A stretch of 64,000 nucleotides of DNA from Pseudomonadota bacterium (GTDB taxonomy: Bacteria > Pseudomonadota > Alphaproteobacteria > Rhizobiales > Rhizobiaceae), in assembly GCA_023451735.1 (NCBI GenBank), contig JAEXYH010000091.1, positions 10,667-74,666 on the forward strand. The letters are read 5' to 3'. A program made the position numbers and the translations under genes. The notes beneath the pieces were generated by a model. It was not told where the DNA came from. It did not search any database and saw only the letters and a program-made list of their open reading frames with translations. This document shows positions 59,786 through 64,000 of the stretch, piece by piece (position 1 is the first letter of the stretch; each line of letters begins with the position of its first letter).

Positions 59786-60397
59786 TTATTCTGAGCCGGG
59801 ATAGGCGCTGTCATTGAGCAGTGTCGCCAGATGCACGGTGTTGCGCGCGAGCATCTCGACGGTTTCTGTGACCGTGTCGGGCACGTCCTGCAGGTCGACA
59901 AAGTTCGTGCTGCCCATGGCTTCGCCCACCCAATAGGCAACGGCGTTCGGCGCCAGGCTGAAGCCGACATCGTTCAAAGCCTGATAGAGCTCGGCACTCA
60001 CATGATGCGCACCATCTTCATTGCCGACAACGGCAACTGCCGCAACGCGTCCGTATGAGACCATGCGCCCCTGGTCATCAGTTTCTTCAAGAAACGCATC
60101 CATACGCTCCAGAGCGCGTTTGACCACGCTCGAAGGCTGGCCCATCCAAATCGGCGTCCCCAGCACAAGAATATCAGCCTCAAGGATCTTCTTCCGGATT
60201 GCCGGCCAGGCATCCCCCGGTCCTTCATCGGACGTGACGCCCGGTTTGATGTCGTGGTCCGCGAGCCGTAGAATTTCTGTTTCAACGTCATACTGCTTCA
60301 TGCTTTCGGCTATCAGTCCCAGCATCCTATCGGTGGACGATGGTTCCGAGCCAGTGGGCTTCAGAGTTGCGTTGAGGGCAAGTGCTTTCATGGGCAT
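59786..60397 (-). CDS. flavodoxin/NAD(P)H-dependent oxidoreductase family protein
   Basis: 203 aa. MKALALNATLKPTGSEPSSTDRMLGLIAESM is the FMN phosphate loop; ADILVLGTPIWMGQPSSVVKRALERMD and AVVGNEDGAHHVSAELYQAL are the flavin-ring contacts. A reductase using FMN and NAD(P)H, perhaps for quinones. A perfect stress promoter lies 40 bp upstream. Confidence 0.92.
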   Translation of the reverse strand: MPMKALALNATLKPTGSEPSSTDRMLGLIAESMKQYDVETEILRLADHDIKPGVTSDEGPGDAWPAIRKKILEADILVLGTPIWMGQPSSVVKRALERMDAFLEETDDQGRMVSYGRVAAVAVVGNEDGAHHVSAELYQALNDVGFSLAPNAVAYWVGEAMGSTNFVDLQDVPDTVTETVEMLARNTVHLATLLNDSAYPGSE

Positions 60398-60436
60398 GGC
60401 GAATCCTCGGTGCTAAATTTGCTAGAGAGCGCGTCC

Positions 60437-60461
60437 AACGAGACATGGCTGGCATAGTTCC
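60437..60461 (-). promoter_or_regulatory. perfect EcfG-type promoter upstream of the flavodoxin-family gene
   Basis: Minus strand: GGAAC (60461-60457), 16 nt, CGTT (60440-60437). Exact consensus. Confidence 0.78.
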
Positions 60462-60502
60462 AACGGATAGTGGTCAATCTGCTCAAGGCGAAAGAATGCC
60501 TG

Positions 60503-60808
60503 TCAATTCGCGTCCTGCAGCTCAAGAACGCTGCAGGTCAGTCTGGGCCTTGCCAGATCGCTCAGATCGAGCTTCTCCCAAGGCACGATCAATGCGTCGG
60601 CAGCTCGGGCGCCGAGCATGTGAAGGATGGACCGCCCGATCTGTCCGGCGGAAAGCCGCTCGATCAGGCCAAAAAGCCCGATGTGATATTCCTTCACGCA
60701 GGGCGGGGTCGCGAAATCAACGACGATCTCTTCGATGCGGCCGACAAAAATTCCGTTCCTGTCATGAACGCGTTTGCCGATCAGGTCCTGAACGCAGACT
60801 TCGTTCAT
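60503..60808 (-). CDS. PRC-barrel-like protein, last gene of the Nramp operon
   Basis: 101 aa from MNEVCVQDLIGKRVHDRNGIFVGRIEEIVVDFATP, a PRC-barrel-type start (L-I-G-K-x-V-x-D-x-x-G-x-x-x-G-x-I). The middle (EYHIGLFGLIERLS, GRSILHMLG) and the end (ALIVPWEKLDLSD) fit a small barrel. The ATG overlaps the stop of the upstream gene (ATGA). Probably works with the metal transporter (inference). Confidence 0.8.
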   Translation of the reverse strand: MNEVCVQDLIGKRVHDRNGIFVGRIEEIVVDFATPPCVKEYHIGLFGLIERLSAGQIGRSILHMLGARAADALIVPWEKLDLSDLARPRLTCSVLELQDAN

Positions 60809-61143
60809 CGGCCTCCTCCCGGTATCCAGCATAGAACCCGTTCACGGAGCCACTTTTGCCACCGGTAAAGAGGTGTGGATTCCTCGGAAACATCGATCGC
60901 GATATCAACATCCACGTTTTTTACAGCGCTCCAGGGAATTCGAAACCGCTTCAGCCGCGGCGATCCCAAGTCGCCTAGCTTCTTTGACAACCGCGAAACG
61001 ACAACCCCGGACCCGGTTTCAATATCGGCGAGTACGGGCGGGTGATTGTTTTCGAGCCGAAGTATCAGGCCATCCGCCTTGCCGATCGGTATTCCGTTGC
61101 GATCAATAAGCTGCTTGTCGAGGAGGTCTCTGACAAGGTGCAT
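60805..61143 (-). CDS. PRC-barrel-like protein adjoining the Nramp gene
   Basis: 112 aa. VRDLLDKQLIDRNGIPIGKADGLILRLENNHPPVLADIETG resembles the magnesium-transporter-associated PRC-barrel start. RFRIPWSAVKNVDVDIAIDV and ESTPLYRWQKWLRERVLCWIPGG complete it. GGGAGG precedes the ATG, which lies 1 bp after the transporter stop. Similar to its downstream neighbour, suggesting duplication. Confidence 0.8.
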   Translation of the reverse strand: MHLVRDLLDKQLIDRNGIPIGKADGLILRLENNHPPVLADIETGSGVVVSRLSKKLGDLGSPRLKRFRIPWSAVKNVDVDIAIDVSEESTPLYRWQKWLRERVLCWIPGGGR

Positions 61144-61144
61144 C

Positions 61145-62362
61145 TCATCCTCCCAATATCTGCAGTGGAATGGTGATCAGAGCGAACAGAAACGCCAAGC
61201 CGATGACGAACAGCACCACGCTGTTGCCAAGCCAGCCATTGACGTGTTCGCCAACATAGTTCGGGTCGTTCATCAGGAACAGGAAAGGCACCACACCAAA
61301 TGGCAGGCTGATCGCCGTGATTGCCATGGAAAAAACGGTGACCTGCAGCGGATCAAGGCCCGCCGCGATCGGGATCACGGCGATGATCAAAGAGAGCGTG
61401 TAGACGAGACTGAAGCCCGGGTCCGTGGCCGGCCGTGCGCTCTCGGACCAGCGCCAGCCGAAGCCCTGCGCTACGAGATAGGCCTGAGCGAGAGAAACCT
61501 CCAAGGCGGCGCCGAAGCAGGTGATGAGCAGCGACAGAGCGAAAATCCAGATACCCCAACTGCCAAAAGCAGGCGTCAGGATCATTGCGATCTGATCGTA
61601 CCCCTCGATCTCGGTCACACCGGCGGGAGGATAGACCAGTGCGGCGACAACGATGATCCCGATGGATATCACCGCTCCGAAACTCATGCCGAGAATGGCG
61701 ATACCGCGATTGACGCCGTAAAAGGACCTATCCCACCCGTCTTCGATTGCACCCGACGAATAAAAGAAAAAAAGGTAGGGAGAAATCACGGCTCCCAGAA
61801 TGCCCACGGCTATGAAAGCGTAGTGGAGAAAATTGCCGTCCGGTGCCAGCGGGATGAAACCCTTCGCCACCTCTGCCCAGGGCGGGCCCATCCAGAACAT
61901 CGCCACGACAAAGGCAAGCGCCAGAAGGCCGAGATAGGAGACGCCGTTCTCGATCAGCCCGAACGTGCCCTGCCATAATAAAAAACATATGGCGAACGCG
62001 ACAGGCAGCGCCCACCACTGATAGCTCCACCCTATCATGAACTGGAGAGCAAGCGAGATACCGCCAATCTCGGCGGCCAGAACCATCAGGTTGACGATTA
62101 CGGTCACGGCCAGCATGAGGACGTAGAGGTTCGAGCCGAACCGATCGCGAATACCGCTTGCGAGTGTGTATCCGCTCGCGATGGCAAATCTCCCTGACAT
62201 CTCCACGAGAAAGATGAGGCAGATCGTTCCGAGCACGACGGCCCAGATCAGGCTGAAGCCGAAGGCGGCGCCTGCCTGGGCCGACGTCGCGATCAGCCCG
62301 GTTTCTAGAAAGCCGCCGACGCTGGTCACGATTCCGAGGGTGATATTCAGCAGCTTCTTCAT
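61145..62362 (-). CDS. Nramp-type divalent metal transporter
   Basis: 405 aa, about 11 membrane helices. The fold and the motif G-A-V-I-S-P-Y-L-F-F-F-Y (helix 6 region) match Nramp/MntH-like carriers. The helix 1 site, normally D-P-G-N, is replaced by GGFLETG in VTSVGGFLETGLIATSAQAG, so metal choice may differ from Mn/Fe (Nramp-related Mg carriers and others vary here). Also LWQGTFGLIENGVSYLGLLALAF. Located in a tight operon with two PRC-barrel proteins, a lipoprotein and an SDR; its start overlaps the lipoprotein stop (ATGA). Confidence 0.88.
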   Translation of the reverse strand: MKKLLNITLGIVTSVGGFLETGLIATSAQAGAAFGFSLIWAVVLGTICLIFLVEMSGRFAIASGYTLASGIRDRFGSNLYVLMLAVTVIVNLMVLAAEIGGISLALQFMIGWSYQWWALPVAFAICFLLWQGTFGLIENGVSYLGLLALAFVVAMFWMGPPWAEVAKGFIPLAPDGNFLHYAFIAVGILGAVISPYLFFFYSSGAIEDGWDRSFYGVNRGIAILGMSFGAVISIGIIVVAALVYPPAGVTEIEGYDQIAMILTPAFGSWGIWIFALSLLITCFGAALEVSLAQAYLVAQGFGWRWSESARPATDPGFSLVYTLSLIIAVIPIAAGLDPLQVTVFSMAITAISLPFGVVPFLFLMNDPNYVGEHVNGWLGNSVVLFVIGLAFLFALITIPLQILGG

Positions 62363-62748
62363 CGACGAGCCTCGTCCGCAAGACGCGTTCGCAAAATGTG
62401 AATGCTGTCGATCTGCTGCCGGCTAAGAGCGATGCTTTCCCTGGCAGCACCAATGACCTGTCGGAGTTTCACAATATACGCAAGTGTCGACGCATCTGGT
62501 CGTTCGGCTCTGATCGCGACTTCCGTCGATGAGATCTGCTCTTCACATCGTTCAATTGCGAGATCGGAAAAGCCTTTTGGCACGAGACCGTCCAATTGCG
62601 CTCGCAAGATCATTTCCCCGCTGGCGCCCCAAGACGCAGCAGACAAAGCCTGTCTGCGGGACGATTGCTCATCGGAACAGGACGCCAGAATAGGAAATAC
62701 AAGGAGCATGATCATCCAGGCTCCGGCGGCACGGGACGAAACTTTCAC
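62359..62748 (-). CDS. predicted lipoprotein (129 aa)
   Basis: Signal peptide with lipobox: GAWMIMLLVFPILASCSDEQ (LASC, Cys22). The mature part is helical and charged: LAIERCEEQISSTEVAIRAER, YIVKLRQVIGAARESIALSRQQIDSIHILRTRLADEA. Family not recognised. Its start overlaps the SDR stop and its stop overlaps the transporter start, implying translational coupling. Likely an envelope partner of the transporter (inference). Confidence 0.8.
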   Translation of the reverse strand: MKVSSRAAGAWMIMLLVFPILASCSDEQSSRRQALSAASWGASGEMILRAQLDGLVPKGFSDLAIERCEEQISSTEVAIRAERPDASTLAYIVKLRQVIGAARESIALSRQQIDSIHILRTRLADEARR

Positions 62749-63545
62749 CTTTTGGCCGATCCAGGCTCGGCCATATTGCGATGCTGCTTGGCCAGCGTCT
62801 CAGCCGGCGTGACATTGGCAACCGCCGACATCACCTTGTTCTTCCATCCGGACACGACATCGCCTTCACCGTTCATCATCGTCTCGAACCCGACCTTTGC
62901 GACGTCGGCGGGATCATCCTTGTCGGCCTGACCGACCGACGTGTCCAGCATGTCGGCCCGCGCGAAGAATTCCGTCTCGGTTGCACCCGGCATCAGGCAG
63001 GTCACGGTTACCCCAGTATCCCTGAGCTCCTCCCGAAGTGCGAAGGAGAAGGAATTGATGAACGCTTTCGTCCCATTGTAGATTGCCTGAAACGTGCCCG
63101 GCATGAAGCCGGCAATCGAGCCGGTTAGAAGAATCCGGCCGGAGCCACGCGTGCGCATCTGCTGGCCGATTTGCTGGACCAGATAGGTGGTACCAACGAT
63201 ATTGGTGTCGATGACGCGGCGTGCCTGTGCAAAATCCTGATCGAGAAAGCCTTTGCCAAGCCCTCGTCCGGCATTCGCCATCAGCAGGTCGACGGATCGC
63301 CCGTCGGCGGCGATGTCCTCGATCAGGTGATCAACACCCTCGATCGTGGACAAATCCGCCTGTACGGCCTGGACCGAAACGCCGAAATCATGAAGGTGCA
63401 CGGCCATGTCTTCGATCTTCGCCTCGTCCGCGGCGACAATCAGATCGTAGCCTTTCGAAGCCGCGATCGTTGCCAGTTCAAGGCCGATGCCACTGGATGC
63501 ACCGGTGATCACGGCCAGCCCTTTGCCGGACTGTGCATTTACCAT
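62745..63545 (-). CDS. SDR family oxidoreductase
   Basis: 266 aa. GLAVITGASSGIGLELATIAASKG, VDLLMANAGRGLG, ILLTGSIAGFMPG, the catalytic YNGTKAF, and VTCLMPGATETEFF. The DADEAKIED region after the second strand suggests NAD preference. Substrate unknown. It begins 12 bp after the alcohol dehydrogenase stop. Confidence 0.93.
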   Translation of the reverse strand: MVNAQSGKGLAVITGASSGIGLELATIAASKGYDLIVAADEAKIEDMAVHLHDFGVSVQAVQADLSTIEGVDHLIEDIAADGRSVDLLMANAGRGLGKGFLDQDFAQARRVIDTNIVGTTYLVQQIGQQMRTRGSGRILLTGSIAGFMPGTFQAIYNGTKAFINSFSFALREELRDTGVTVTCLMPGATETEFFARADMLDTSVGQADKDDPADVAKVGFETMMNGEGDVVSGWKNKVMSAVANVTPAETLAKQHRNMAEPGSAKR

Positions 63546-63557
63546 TGTCGGGCTCCT

Positions 63558-64000
63558 TCAAGGTTTGAGGACGACTTTGACGCAGCCGTCCTTCTTTTCG
63601 AGGAATGTCTTGTAGAGGTCTGGCCCATCTTCGAGGCTACCCGTGTGGGTGATAATAAAGGATGGGTCTATCTCGCCATTGAGGATGCGATCCATCAGGA
63701 TCGGCAGGTAGTGCTGCACCGGGGTCTGCGCCATTTTGAAAGTCAGGCCGCGATTAATCGCCGACCCCATCGGGATCTTGTCGAGAAACCCGCCATAAAC
63801 GCCGACGATCGAAACCGTGCCGAAGTTTCGGCAGCAATGGATGGCCTGGCGTAGCACATGCGGCCTGTCGGTCCCCATGAAGGTCGCGACCTTGATGCGG
63901 TCGATGCGCGCATCCCAGCTTGCCGAAGGATCTGACTCTGTGCCGACGGCGTCGATACAGGCATCGGCCCCGCGCCCGTTCGTCAGCTCCATGATCCGGT
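63558..64000 (-). CDS. zinc-dependent alcohol dehydrogenase, C-terminal part (cut by right edge)
   Basis: The last 147 codons of an MDR-type dehydrogenase: GADACIDAVGTES, RQAIHCCRNFGTVSIVGVYGGFLDKIPMGSAINRGLTFKMAQTPVQHYLPILMDRILNGEIDPSFIITHTGSLEDGPDLYKTFLEKKDGCVKVVLKP. This is the pattern of glutathione-independent formaldehyde dehydrogenase-like proteins. The frame continues past 64000. First visible gene of the operon running to 60503. Confidence 0.9.
   Translation of the reverse strand, partial: RIMELTNGRGADACIDAVGTESDPSASWDARIDRIKVATFMGTDRPHVLRQAIHCCRNFGTVSIVGVYGGFLDKIPMGSAINRGLTFKMAQTPVQHYLPILMDRILNGEIDPSFIITHTGSLEDGPDLYKTFLEKKDGCVKVVLKP

Noticed and set aside
61046..61978. 310-codon frame antisense to the Nramp-type gene
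   Set aside because: The transporter and PRC-barrel genes on the minus strand are unmistakable; the plus-strand product is Asp/Arg/His-rich noise.
1..64000. CRISPR arrays, tRNA or rRNA genes, transposases, prophage or plasmid replication genes
   Set aside because: Read for repeated spacers, tRNA-like ends, transposase motifs and RepABC-type proteins; none was seen.

Overview
The window looks like accessory DNA from an alphaproteobacterium of the Rhizobiales, most likely Rhizobiaceae. This rests on the DUF982, DUF6894-like and DUF1206 proteins, PRC-barrel proteins, high GC content, and many GGAAC-N16-CGTT promoters. That promoter form is the one used by the EcfG/RpoE2 general stress sigma factor, which is specific to Alphaproteobacteria. 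No rRNA, tRNA, replication, transposase or CRISPR locus was recognised, so chromosome versus plasmid cannot be decided.

Layout. 0-5 kb: a divergent TonB receptor (cut by the left edge) and LysR regulator, a degraded stretch with a flavin-monooxygenase remnant, and an intact LLM-class flavin monooxygenase. 5-16 kb: stress and detoxification genes (PNPOx-like protein, DUF3140, UV endonuclease, cupin, GFA protein, isochorismatase-like hydrolase, two extended SDRs, GH15 glycosidase). Three genes here are broken: uvsE, nadE and an SMP-30 gene. 16-19 kb: a PAS/GAF hybrid histidine kinase. 19-45 kb: a dense series of small stress-type genes, including a dihydrolipoamide-dehydrogenase-like flavoprotein, OsmC, a YciF ferritin-like protein, KatE catalase, a DUF883-like protein, HAD, Xth exonuclease, GST, SemiSWEET, single receivers and many small hypotheticals. 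45-56.4 kb: a compact chemosensory operon: soluble double-tip MCP, triple-CheW protein, CheB, CheR, CheA, STAS, CheY, CheC and a second hybrid kinase. 56.4-64 kb: PRC-barrel proteins, an SDR, a cold-shock protein and a tightly overlapping operon of alcohol dehydrogenase (cut by the right edge), SDR, lipoprotein, Nramp-type transporter and two PRC-barrel-like proteins.

The unifying theme is the promoter set. Seven sites match GGAAC-N16-CGTT exactly, and about fifteen more differ at one or two positions or in spacing. Nearly all lie 20-100 bp upstream of a gene start, on the correct strand. Genes behind them deal with oxidants, electrophiles, DNA damage, aldehydes and cell-envelope stress. No sigma factor, anti-sigma factor or PhyR is present, so the window looks like a block of regulon targets whose regulators lie elsewhere. 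Several genes carry single-base, homopolymer-associated frameshifts; these could be real decay or base-calling errors.
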